64,000 bases of DNA from Zoroaster sp. YZ-2022 (Eukaryota > Echinodermata > Asteroidea > Forcipulatida > Zoroasteridae): assembly GCA_029582265.1 (NCBI GenBank), contig CM055827.1, positions 1,384,574-1,448,573 on the forward strand, read 5' to 3'. The notes under the pieces are model-generated. The model made no database searches. It was not told where the DNA came from and saw nothing but the letters and a program-made list of their open reading frames with translations. The position numbers were made by a program, and so were the translations under genes. Positions 57,001 to 64,000 of this stretch are shown here, piece after piece (the first letter of the stretch is position 1; every line of letters begins with the position of its first letter).

Positions 57001-58589
57001 CTGTGGGCAGTGGGCCTGGGTCTCTCTTTGGTCTAGAGGACAGAGCCCCCTGAACCTCCTGTGGGTAGCGGGCCTGGGTCTCCCTTTGGTTTAGAGGACA
57101 AAGCCCCCTGAACCTCCTGTGGGTAGCAGGCCTGGGTCTCCTTTGGTCTAGAGGACAAAGCCCCTGAACCTCCTGTGGGTAGCGGCCTGGGTCTCTCTTT
57201 GGTCTAGAGGACAAATCCCCCTGAACCTCCTGTGGGTAGTGGGCCTGGGTCTCTCTTTGGTCTAGAGGACAGAGCCCCCTGAACCTCCTGTGGGTAGTGG
57301 GCCTGGGTCTCTCTTTGGTCTAGAGGACAGAGCCCCCTGAACCTCCTGTGGGTAGTGGGCCTCGGTCTCTCTTTGGTCTTGAGGACAAAGCCCCCTGAAC
57401 CTCCTGGATGTTTAATTTTGGAGGATTTACAGACTCTCAACATCCACACAAACAAGAAACTAGAGGTTTGGACACAATACAGGCTACTTCTTTCTTTCCT
57501 TGTTGGCTACTTCTCTTTTTTTCAAGAACATTTTGAGGCAAAGGGAGATTTGTAAAAAAAATCCTGAAATCAGGAAAAATCCTGAAATCACATGCCTGCA
57601 TAATAAGAATGTATACATAACAGCAAAAGAAACGTCACCCCTAAAAATATTTATTATTTTCATTTTATAATTAATATAATTTGTTTAATGAAGAATATTA
57701 TGAGTATGGAGTGTAACACGAACACAATGTGGAAAATTTGGTTGACCTCAAAATTCGTCATGCATGACGTCCGAGGACACATAAGCTAAACACGTTCTCA
57801 GACTTATCAAAATTTAGGGGGTGATGTTTCTTTTGCTGGTATGTATAACAAATATATTTTTTAAAACTTTAAATGTAACTTACATCAAGTCGATACGGCA
57901 TGGACTCAAAGAAAATTGAAGTAGCTGATACTCTCTTAGTGTCTGTCATAAAACCATGAGTTAAGCTACAATAACAAATAATACATGTTGTGAGTTATGT
58001 TATTGAAATAAACAAATGCTTTGTGTATATAACCACAGACCCTTTACTATCTTGGTGTTTATTTCCATGGCAATACAAAGTATTTAAGTATTTGAGAAAA
58101 TAGAATTAACCATGATTTAACCAATCAAATTTCCTGAATTCTTTATAAAAATCAAGAAATTTGAGAATTGATATGTTAATCTTTACACAAAAGGTTGAAT
58201 GAATTTTCTATGATGTACAGTGTAAGAGCAAATGTTAAATGGAAGATTAATTTGTTGACCAATGCAACATTTTCTAATTTCAATAAAGTATTCAACCTTT
58301 TTATAAATATATAAGTATTTTAGCCTGATTTTTTGACTTGGAATAAAACAGAATAAAAGTTGGTTTTCAAAAATTCAGAATGACTTACTGCCCCCCATGA
58401 GGAAGATCTTGACCCATGATGCGATCGTGGGGTGACAACAGGCCGGTATAAACAGCCATATTTGCTGGTGATCCAGAATACGGTTGGACGTTGATGCCCC
58501 ATTTCTCTGGGTCCAAGTCGAAGGCATCCAGAGCTCGCTCCTGACAAAGGACTTCTACTTTATCAATGACTTCATTCCCTCCATAGTAC
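45063..58589 (-). CDS. SHMT: Serine hydroxymethyltransferase, nine C-terminal exons (gene continues past the window)
   Basis: Exons in coding order: 58389-58589, 57884-57965, 56020-56142, 55415-55555, 50549-50714, 48135-48234, 46910-47065, 45867-45974 and 45063-45193; all have GT/AG borders. SHMT converts serine and tetrahydrofolate to glycine and 5,10-methylene-THF, using PLP. Landmarks in order: [40 protein letters not shown], then DMSHISG. The PLP-lysine motif [10 protein letters not shown] follows, then [41 protein letters not shown] and the end FPMPGFDNF. The frame is consistent except for one extra base at about 55499-55503 (GGG where GG is expected), which shifts the exon containing the PLP lysine; this may be an assembly error or a real break. 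The N-terminal quarter, which would decide between cytosolic and mitochondrial forms, is not in the window. Introns carry a LINE, a SINE and many MITEs. Confidence 0.9.
46042..46310. mobile_element. hAT-like MITE (CAGTGGTGTGATTTGAC family), copy 1
   Basis: Begins CAGTGGTGTGATTTGAC and ends GAAATCACAGGCCTG, imperfect inverted ends, flanked by ATAACC on both sides (46036-46041 and 46311-46316). The body GGCCTGGGTC, TTTGGTCTAGAGGACAAAGC and CTAGAGGTTTGGACA is shared with 50170-50428 and 56674-57598. No coding capacity. Confidence 0.75.
46326..46482. repeat. 14-bp minisatellite (CCTCCTCACCTAAA)n
   Basis: About ten copies of a 14-bp unit, with slight irregularity at the left and one CCTAAACCACCTCACC variant. 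It directly follows the hAT-like MITE in an SHMT intron. Confidence 0.95.
46775..46890. mobile_element. 116-bp palindromic element next to an SHMT exon
   Basis: CTGACGTCACGCTTCGAGG at the left and CCTCAAAGCGTGACATCAG at the right are inverted repeats. The inner part contains GCGCGCTAGC and an ATGGCGG. It ends only about 20 bp from the donor of the exon 46910-47065. The ends include the CRE-like palindrome TGACGTCA. It is a short MITE or a regulatory palindrome. Confidence 0.6.
47630..48075. mobile_element. Diverged hAT-like MITE containing a second MITE
   Basis: GGGGTGTGACTGGGCAG near 47630 and GGAAAAATCACACCACTG at about 48058-48075 are inverted ends of the same type as the CAGTGGTGTGATTT family. 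The interior holds the 247-bp TTAA element (47743-47989), so this element is older than that insertion. Confidence 0.5.
47743..47989. mobile_element. 247-bp TTAA-flanked MITE, copy 2
   Basis: Ends CCAGTTCGCGTCGG and CCGACGCAAACTGG with TTAA on both sides (47739-47742 and 47990-47993). Same length and about 85-90% similar by eye to 40312-40558. It lies within the older element 47630-48075 in an SHMT intron. Confidence 0.88.
48353..48698 (-). mobile_element. tRNA-Leu-derived SINE, full length
   Basis: On the minus strand it runs from the head (GGAGTGTCGTGGCCGAGTGG, then a B-box-like GGTTCGAAACC) through the body to the tail GGTGGATACGTGCGCTATAT and ATT repeats at 48353-48362. The most complete single copy of the family in the window. 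Confidence 0.88.
48736..49872. mobile_element. hAT-type non-autonomous transposon, 1.14 kb, with 8-bp target duplication
   Basis: Ends TAGGCTTGGGCGATATCGAT and ATCGCCCAAGCCTA (with a variant third part) are inverted, and GTTTTTAC is duplicated on each side (48728-48735 and 49873-49880). An 8-bp duplication is the mark of hAT transposases. Subterminal regions are rich in ATATCGCGAT and ATCGCGAT words on both sides, possible transposase sites. No transposase frame is present. Confidence 0.88.
50170..50428. mobile_element. hAT-like MITE (GTGTGATTTGAC family), copy 2
   Basis: Aligned along its length to 46042-46310: GGTGTTATTTGACAAAAGTA at the left, CTAGAGGTTTGGACATAATA in the middle and GAGAAATCACAGGCTTG at the right. 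It is adjacent to the SHMT exon 50549-50714. Confidence 0.7.
50870..51201. mobile_element. MITE of the CCCTCCTA family with GGCCACTCC words
   Basis: Begins CCCTCCTGTACATGGAGG and ends TGTAGGAGGG. Flanks are CTAA and TTTTAA, decayed TTAA. Internal words GGAGGCCACTCC, GGAGGCCACTAG and GGAGTGGCC are related to those in 58836-59227. Confidence 0.7.
51270..54673 (+). mobile_element. CR1-like LINE, nearly complete, in an SHMT intron
   Basis: Endonuclease, linker and RT follow in order, and the 3' end is GGCGCTATATAAATGCT plus ATT repeats (54645-54673). It lies in the 4.7-kb intron between SHMT exons 55415-55555 and 50549-50714, antisense to SHMT. The 5' boundary is set near the first similarity and is uncertain. 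Confidence 0.87.
51543..54398 (+). pseudogene. Pol of the CR1-like LINE, several frame breaks
   Basis: Endonuclease: [14 protein letters not shown] and ITESWL (51543-51788), then after a TGA the part 51807-52406 with [10 protein letters not shown] and YQISDHFCI. Linker: 52417-52958. [20 protein letters not shown] (about 53057-53105), [32 protein letters not shown], and YADD at 53544-53555 in the frame 53463-54206. After an in-frame TAG (54204-54206) the frame continues to a normal end near 54398 ([11 protein letters not shown]). A short tandem repeat GTTAAGGAAAATTATC at about 53030-53062 breaks the frame before the RT. Confidence 0.87.
54674..55414. other. SHMT intron stretch, no gene recognised
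   Basis: GA-rich repeats GGAGAGGAGGGCAA occur at 54883-54912. Open frames at 54750-55135 on both strands do not match SHMT or another family. A palindromic ATAAATTTATG/CATAAATAAATT pair lies near 55100-55135. Confidence 0.4.
56231..56574. mobile_element. Possible hAT-like MITE with CGAATATTC words
   Basis: The left end TAGGACTTTGTTTATTCCCG and the right end GCACAGCCCTA are imperfect inverted repeats. Internal words such as GCGAATATTCAAGTATTCG and TTGAATATTGAATATTCAA are self-complementary. The target duplication could not be confirmed. Confidence 0.45.
56674..57598. mobile_element. hAT-like MITE (GTGTGATTTGAC family), copy 3, expanded inside
   Basis: Left end CAGGGGTGTGATTTGAC, right end GAAATCACATGCCTG, with ATAAT near both ends. 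The outer parts match 46042-46310 and 50170-50428, but the segment GGCCTGGGTC...CTGAACCTCC has been multiplied into a tandem array (separate entry). Confidence 0.8.
56715..57410. repeat. 58-bp tandem array, about 12 units, inside the MITE
   Basis: The unit runs TGTGGGTAGCGGGCCTGGGT, CTCTCTTTGGTCTAGAGGAC, AAAGCCCCCTGAACCTCC. Neighbouring units differ at a few positions (GCGGG or GTGGG; ACAAAGC, ACAGAGC or ACAAAAC). Minus-strand open frames with the phrase GFVL...PLPTGGS only translate the array. Confidence 0.95.
57614..57846. mobile_element. Mariner-type MITE in an SHMT intron
   Basis: Ends TACATAACAGCAAAAGAAAC and GTTTCTTTTGCTGGTATGTA are inverted repeats, continuing into GTCACCCC and GGGGGTGAT, and bordered by TA. 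The right end is about 40 bp from the SHMT exon 57884-57965. No coding capacity. Confidence 0.8.
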
Positions 58590-58835
58590 CTGGGAAAACA
58601 TTTAAGTAATTGAAGAGCTACATGGTCAGAAAAACATAAATAAAATCTATTGTGAATGATTTTATCATATTCTTACACAATATAAAATATATACATTTTA
58701 GGCCCTCCCATTCCTGACTGGCGTGGCCACCTCATAATTTCAAAATTCAACTAAGTTCATTGACTGGTACAGTGTACACAATGTATTATTTTTACTGCAC
58801 TGTATTTTATGTAAGATAGGGTTTTAATACATTAA

Positions 58836-59227
58836 CCCTCCTACTATCAGTGCAAATTTACGAACAAACCATTGAGGCCACTCCAAGCCATTGCTATGGA
58901 AGGCAGTGGCTCCTAATGGCTATACTGTATAGTATTCATAATACCTCATATGTCTATTGGTTTTAGTGATTTGTGATTTATGTATTGCAGGGCATACTAT
59001 TATGTTCCAGTCTCAGTGGCTGGTGGTGGCTTACTCTTGAGAGTCTGTGTTTACAAAATAACTGCTGAAAATCCCAATAATAGTTTTTTTTACAGTGGTC
59101 TCCATTGGCCTCAGAGTTGTACACACAAGATTACTTAAAAGGGTTAGTGTGGCTTGTATGCACAAACGATATGTGTACAACATATTGGACATTTAGTGGT
59201 TGGGAGTGGCCTCCATGTGTAGGAGGG
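58836..59227. mobile_element. MITE of the CCCTCCTA family with GGCCACTCC words, intact TTAA
   Basis: TTAA (58832-58835) then CCCTCCTACTATCAG; right end CACTCC-type word complement GGAGTGGCC, ATGTGTAGGAGGG, then TTAA (59228-59231). Internal words GAGGCCACTCC, GCAGTGGCTCC, CAGTGGTCTCC and GGGAGTGGCC alternate in orientation. Same sub-type as 50870-51201. Confidence 0.85.
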
Positions 59228-59234
59228 TTAATGT

Positions 59235-59450
59235 GAAGACAAAAAGCTGGCTCCAAGAAAGTCATTATCTGGACGTTTCGCTGCCAGCATGAAAAAAATG
59301 GGGCATCGCAGACACTGACCTCTGTCCTTGTGGACAAGTACAGACCCACGATCATGTCTTAACTGAGTGTACTGTGACAGGACCTCCCTGCTCACTATCT
59401 CAAATTGACAACCCCCAATTGGTGACATACCTCACCAACTGCCAATTTTG
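59235..59450 (+). mobile_element. LINE fragment with C-terminal Cys/His motif
   Basis: One frame reads DTDLCPCGQVQTHDHVLTEC, a CxC...H...C pattern found at the C-terminus of several non-LTR RT proteins. The fragment starts immediately after the TTAA of the MITE at 58836-59227 and fades by about 59450. Confidence 0.5.
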
Positions 59451-60450
59451 ATTGCCGTAGTTAACATACGAAATAATTATCTGTTAAGGTTCATTACTTC
59501 AACAGATCTGACTAACTTTAAATCTTTGTGCAATTTCTTTTAATTTTTTTTATCTGCATTTATACTGTAACCATGAATTGTGTTATAAAATTATTCCTTA
59601 TAAATTGTTTTTGTTTGAGCATAAGCATGACCATGCATTCAAAGCATTTGTTTTAAGGTAAATTACAACTTTCTAAAAGGAAGTAAATGTGCGAAGAAAA
59701 TGTGCATATATGTTCATGTTTTCTCTGAAATAAGAACTCTTCAGACAGAATGTTTTTTCTGGATGATTGGGCAAAAAAAAAAAGAAGTCTCCGGTTTCTG
59801 GTCTCTGATTTGTGAGGCCTCTCTTAGTCTTAGCCACCATATTTTGTATACGGGAAATTTGGCCCCTGCGTATGTATCACGTATTTCCTTGTTGGCAAAA
59901 AAAAAATGGCCGAAAAAAAAGCATGTCACTGCACAGATTTTGAAGCCGACCGATGACCAGAAACCATTTTTTTTAAGCCTTAGTACATTTACCAACTATG
60001 TACACATATCAAAAAAGCTTTTGGATGGTTATTTGGTAATTTTAGAATCTAGTTATTATCAATATTCAACTTGCTCACCTCCAAAAGACACCATCACATG
60101 TTACCACCAAATCGACAATCTAGATGTAATCATAATCTTAGAAACTCAAACAATCTTACGATGCCCAAAATACACACCCAAAGATACAAACAATCCCCTG
60201 TTCCCTCCATGATTAGGTTGATCAACTCTTAGTAATTTTTAATTACTCTTGTATTGTCACAACCTTGTTTTTAGTTTTACTTTGTATTGTGCTTTTAATG
60301 CTCAATTTACTTTGTGATGTTTTCTATGGAAATATTTTTAATAAATTATTTACCTTTCTAGATGTTCTTCTTAGGTACTGTAAATTTTTACTGTAAACCA
60401 AATATTTTTAGTCCTCTGGCTTTTTGTTTGGTGTTTTTAAAATAAACCAG

Positions 60451-60477
60451 AATTGAATTGAATTGAATTGAATTGAA
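60451..60477. repeat. (AATTG)n pentanucleotide tail, probable retroposon 3' end
   Basis: Five copies of AATTG follow AATAAACC. Short tandem tails after an AATAAA-like motif are usual for L2/RTE-type 3' ends. The upstream 59700-60450 has no readable RT. Confidence 0.6.
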
Positions 60478-60510
60478 TATTGTAGCTTCTCTTTAATCTA
60501 TATGACTTAA

Positions 60511-60701
60511 AGGGACAATATCACGACGATCAACAGGGCATGGAATCAAAGTGCTAGTTTTTATATTGACTCAGGTAAGGTCATATTACCATTACTGCTG
60601 CATAACTGACAGTAATTTTCAGTCACTGTATTCATCTTAAACTAGGACACCGATTCCATGCCCTGTTGAAAGTCTGCTCTGATTGTGATGATATTGTCCC
60701 T
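60511..60701. mobile_element. 191-bp MITE (AGGGACAATATC family), complete
   Basis: AGGGACAATATCACGACGAT at the left and a matching inverted GTGATGATATTGTCCCT at the right, with TTAA on both sides (60507-60510 and 60702-60705). Inner inverted segments AACAGGGCATGGAATC and GATTCCATGCCCTGTT extend the palindrome. A decayed relative lies at 39950-40146. Confidence 0.85.
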
Positions 60702-60709
60702 TTAAATAT

Positions 60710-62018
60710 ATATGAAAGATTGTCAACCTTATACTTCAGACATGCTGTACACTGGACCACTGTAAACCCACTACAGTGTAAACACACTACACTACACAAC
60801 ATTATGATTTAAAAAAACCAGACCGAGTGCCCCCCAGTGCCCTAACCAATAGCAACAAGAAATAAAAACCATCATCATCCAGGGTAGTTTCCATGACAGA
60901 CCTTTCACCTCATTCTGCATGTTGGTCTCCACTAAGCCCCCCACTGTTTGTGGAAAAGTACTGGCTCTGTGCTACATGTCTATGGAAAACTACAAGATTT
61001 TTCCACTTGCATTTTCCAGGGTTCTCTGCATGTAACCTTTCACCTTGTGTCTAGCCAATCAAAGTCTTTGTGAAGTTCATGTTTAGGGAGAGCAGGTTTT
61101 CTTTTAACTGCTATACGTTTTTTGCATGATAAGCAAAACGTGTGTACCAAAATATTTATTGCAAGTTGAAACTGCACAAGTGTACATCTTTTTACATTTT
61201 TCAACATCATATCAACAGTTCAACTGTTCAAGTGGAGCTACACTACAGAAAAGTGAAATACAAAACCTAAATATTTGAGCCAGAAATTCAAATTCCATGG
61301 ATCAAATGTCTTCATAAAATTATATGGCAATGCGACCATGCCTGTACATTATTAATAATACAATAGAGCTCTTATAAACCAAAATAATCTATGAATCTTT
61401 ACATTTTTAATAGCCTTGGTGGGTCTAAAGTTCAAACACCTGCTCTTGTTAAAAAACTGTAAACAATATAAACTCTATGCAAACAATTAATAGCAGACAC
61501 CAATAACAGATAACAAAAGTCAAGATTTTGTACATCCCCCCCCAAAAAAAATGTATTCAAGATTTTAAAAGCCATTTCTTTAGATCTGTACAAAGAACCT
61601 TTTTTAACAATTTCTGTTAAGTTGGATTTTTTATTGGAAATTTTACAGTATATTACATGAAATATTAAGATGCAAGAACTCTTGCTCGTGTCACTATGCA
61701 TAGTTTATTTTCTGAACTATAGTTTATAGTTTTATTTTTTACCAGCAACTGTGTATGCACATGTATTTTAACTATAAATTTAATGTTTTTATTGAGATAT
61801 TGTCTCAATTTAGCTTTATGGCTGTTGTGTACAATAAGAAATAATAAACCATAAAAACAAACAATTTTATCAGAACACTTCTAATTTACTTGAAGCAAGG
61901 GATAGAAAAGCTTTAAAATTACAAATTTCTAAAAATAAATAAAATTGAACATTGCCTGGAAAAAAGTGAAAAACATGGATGATACATGTACATCTTTAAT
62001 TAGAAGAAGAATTATGGG
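60710..62018. other. Probable SHMT intron or upstream region, no exon recognised
   Basis: AT-rich sequence. The SHMT exon before YYGG (expected to encode a SEN..Y..GYPG-type segment) was looked for on the minus strand here and not found. Confidence 0.35.
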
Positions 62019-62825
62019 AACATATCAGAATGTCTATGAGATCATATCAAAATGTCTGTGGGATCATATCAGAATGTCTATGGGATCATATCAGAATGTC
62101 TATGAGATCATATCAGAATGTCTGTGGGATCATATCAGAATGTCTGTGGGATCATATCAGAATGTCTATGGGATCATATCAGAATGTCTATGAGATCATA
62201 TCAGAATGTCTGTGGGATCATATCAGAATGTCTGTGGGATCATATCAGAATGTCTATGGGATCATATCAGAATGTCTATGGGATCATATCAGAATGTCTA
62301 TGGGATCATATCAGAATGTCTATGGGAACATATCAGAATGTCTATGGGATCATATCAGAATGTCTATGGGATCATATCAGAATGTCTATGGGATCATATC
62401 AGAATGTCTATGGGATCATATCAGAATGTCTATGGGGTCATATCAGAATGTCTATGGGAATATATCAGAATGTCTATGGAAACATATCAGAATGTCTATG
62501 GGATCATATCAGAATGTCTATGGGATCATATCAGAATGTCTATGAGATCATATCAGAATGTCTATGGGATCATATCAGAATGTCTATGGGATCATATCAG
62601 AATGTCTATGGGATCATATCAGAATGTCTATGGGATCATATCAGAATGTCTATGGGATCATATCAGAATGTCTATGGGATCATATCAGAATGTCTATGGG
62701 ATCATATCAGAATGTCCATGGGATCATATCAGAATGTCTATGGGATCATATCAGAATGTCTATGGGATCATATCAGAATGTCTATGGGATCATATCAGAA
62801 TGTCTATGGGATCATATCAGAATGA
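62019..62825 (+). repeat. 22-bp minisatellite, about 36 copies
   Basis: The unit is ATGTCTATGGGATCATATCAGA. Variants TCTGTGGGATC and TCTATGAGATC are concentrated at the left end, while the right half is almost homogeneous apart from a few GGAACA, GGAATA and GTCCATG units. Since 22 is not a multiple of three, each forward frame cycles through all phases and stays open, giving long overlapping frames with the phrase SECLWDHIRMSMGSYQNVYGII. Confidence 0.98.
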
Positions 62826-64000
62826 GGCTATGGCATCTACATGTATGTGTGGCCTCCTTGAAATTCTTGGCCTGTTTTGCCATGCAATGTACATGTGTAT
62901 TTTTTGTGAAAATGTAAGCATAAAACCACCTTAAAATGTTTTTAGGGAAATTAATTTCTAGTCATGGGTCATTCCACTTTTGAAACTTGACTAGCTTATT
63001 GCCAAAATTAATAAAACTCTTGTAATTCACCCAAATCAAGACTGCTTAGAATGCAATAAACAGTGCAAAAAATTGATCGTTTTCAAATTCTCCATACCCA
63101 CCTATTTCCAGGGAGTCCCTCAGAATACTTATTGGAAAGACAGGAACTGAGTGTATGCAGACAAGCCTGGGTACAAAAGTTCTGTAAACAAGATAAATAT
63201 AAAACTGATACCACTAAAATGTTCCTGAATTGAGACTCAAGGAGAGAGCATCTAGTGGCATTTTAGTATGCCCAACCCCATGCCTATCTTTTTTGGCAGT
63301 TTGACCACCTTCTTTATTCCCACACTACCCAGGATCTGCCTGTCTAGTCACAGTAGGCACGCCTACCCTCTATACATATCGTGCCATTCCACAAATGAAT
63401 TAAAAAACCTTCAGTTTGACTCTGATCTTTACAAACATGTCCTTCATGGCATGAATACTCCAGACAAATACACATACCCTGGATCTAGTCATTATGGGAC
63501 AAGATCTACAAGGTGACCTACTTCCATTAGTGTAGCTACCCTGAGCTCATTTGGTGCATATATCCAGCTAGAATTACTGACGAGGCCTGTTGGCAACATT
63601 CAGTGTGTTGGCTGGATATAATGTGCTTGATTCATTATTCACAATACATGTACAACAAAATGGTCATACATTTCCTTCTCTGATCTATGAATATTTTCAA
63701 CCAAAGGGGGTCGGTACATGTCATGCAAAATAAAGGCAGAAATCCATTCATTTCTAAAAATTACTATAGTTACAATTATTTATATCATTTTATTCAGGAT
63801 TGAGCATTTAGGACAACACATTTAGGATTTTGTGCTTGTAGGGGGAGTTTAAAAAGTTTAAAAAAATTAAATTAAAAAAAATTAAACACATTTAACAAAA
63901 CCCAACATTAGACACCTCCTAACAAATGTTGTGGGTTTTGAAAATTAATTAATTAATTAATTTTTTTTTTTTTTTAAGTTGGGGGGGGGGGGGTGCCTTA
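62826..64000. other. Right end of window, no gene recognised
   Basis: The 82-codon frame at 63268-63516 (+) has no recognisable family. The last 200 bp contain A-rich and T-rich runs, a TTAATTAATTAATTAATT stretch (63945-63962) and a G12 run. No SHMT exon could be found on the minus strand. Confidence 0.35.

Noticed and set aside
56975..57455. Minus-strand open frames with [12 protein letters not shown] repeats
   Set aside because: They translate the 58-bp tandem array inside a MITE.
61940..62825. CRISPR-like array
   Set aside because: Repeats are directly head to tail with no unique spacers, and the DNA is eukaryotic.
62019..62934. Long open frames (up to 242 codons) as repeat-protein genes
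   Set aside because: They are translations of the 22-bp minisatellite in three phases, with no start context, splice sites or unique sequence.

Overview
The window is eukaryotic nuclear DNA from a metazoan. Genes are split by GT-AG introns, the base composition is AT-rich, there is no operon structure, and the space between exons is packed with retrotransposons, SINEs, MITEs and tandem repeats. The mix (Penelope-like, L1/Tx1-like, CR1/L2-like and Ty3/Gypsy elements, and a tRNA-Leu-derived SINE ending in ATT repeats) fits a marine invertebrate, perhaps an echinoderm or hemichordate. The species cannot be settled from sequence alone.

Host genes. (1) 3785-4818 (+): the 5' part of a microsomal epoxide hydrolase gene (EPHX1-like), four exons with two reading-frame breaks and no recognisable C-terminal half. 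(2) 17968-18127 (-): one exon matching mitochondrial ribosomal protein L9, caught between a 500-N assembly gap and a LINE. (3) 23079-40796 (+): a complete COMMD4 gene, eight exons, 199 codons plus stop, with a 12.7-kb intron 5 full of nested transposons. (4) 45063-58589 (-): nine exons of a serine hydroxymethyltransferase gene, complete at the C-terminus and running off the right edge of the window, with one extra base in one exon. COMMD4 and SHMT are convergent.

Mobile DNA by region. 1.3-2.0 kb: a 700-bp foldback element flanked by TA. 10.2-14.1 kb: a frameshifted L1/Tx1-like LINE next to (TC)n tracts. 14.4-17.0 kb: two Penelope-like copies in opposite orientation; the right one decays into low-quality sequence beside the gap (17276-17775). 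18.15-21.18 kb: a CR1/L2-type LINE, followed directly by an 850-bp inverted-repeat element. 26.4-38.6 kb (COMMD4 intron 5): a 59-bp satellite that received a 7.1-kb Gypsy element with intact LTRs, a SINE dimer, a 5'-truncated LINE and a TTAA-flanked MITE. 45-59 kb (SHMT introns): further MITE families, a hAT-like element nested in a MITE beside a SINE, a second LINE and a 58-bp tandem array. 62.0-62.8 kb: a 22-bp minisatellite open in all three forward frames.

The most unusual signals are these: a family of TTAA-flanked MITEs that share the end CCCTCCTA but carry different arrays of short repeated words inside; a hammerhead-ribozyme-like fold in the Penelope 3' region; a SINE whose 3' tail matches the tail of a LINE in the same intron; and a satellite apparently expanded from part of an older dispersed repeat. 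Single-base indels in otherwise well-conserved exons, and the obvious noise beside the gap, mean that some frame breaks may be assembly errors.
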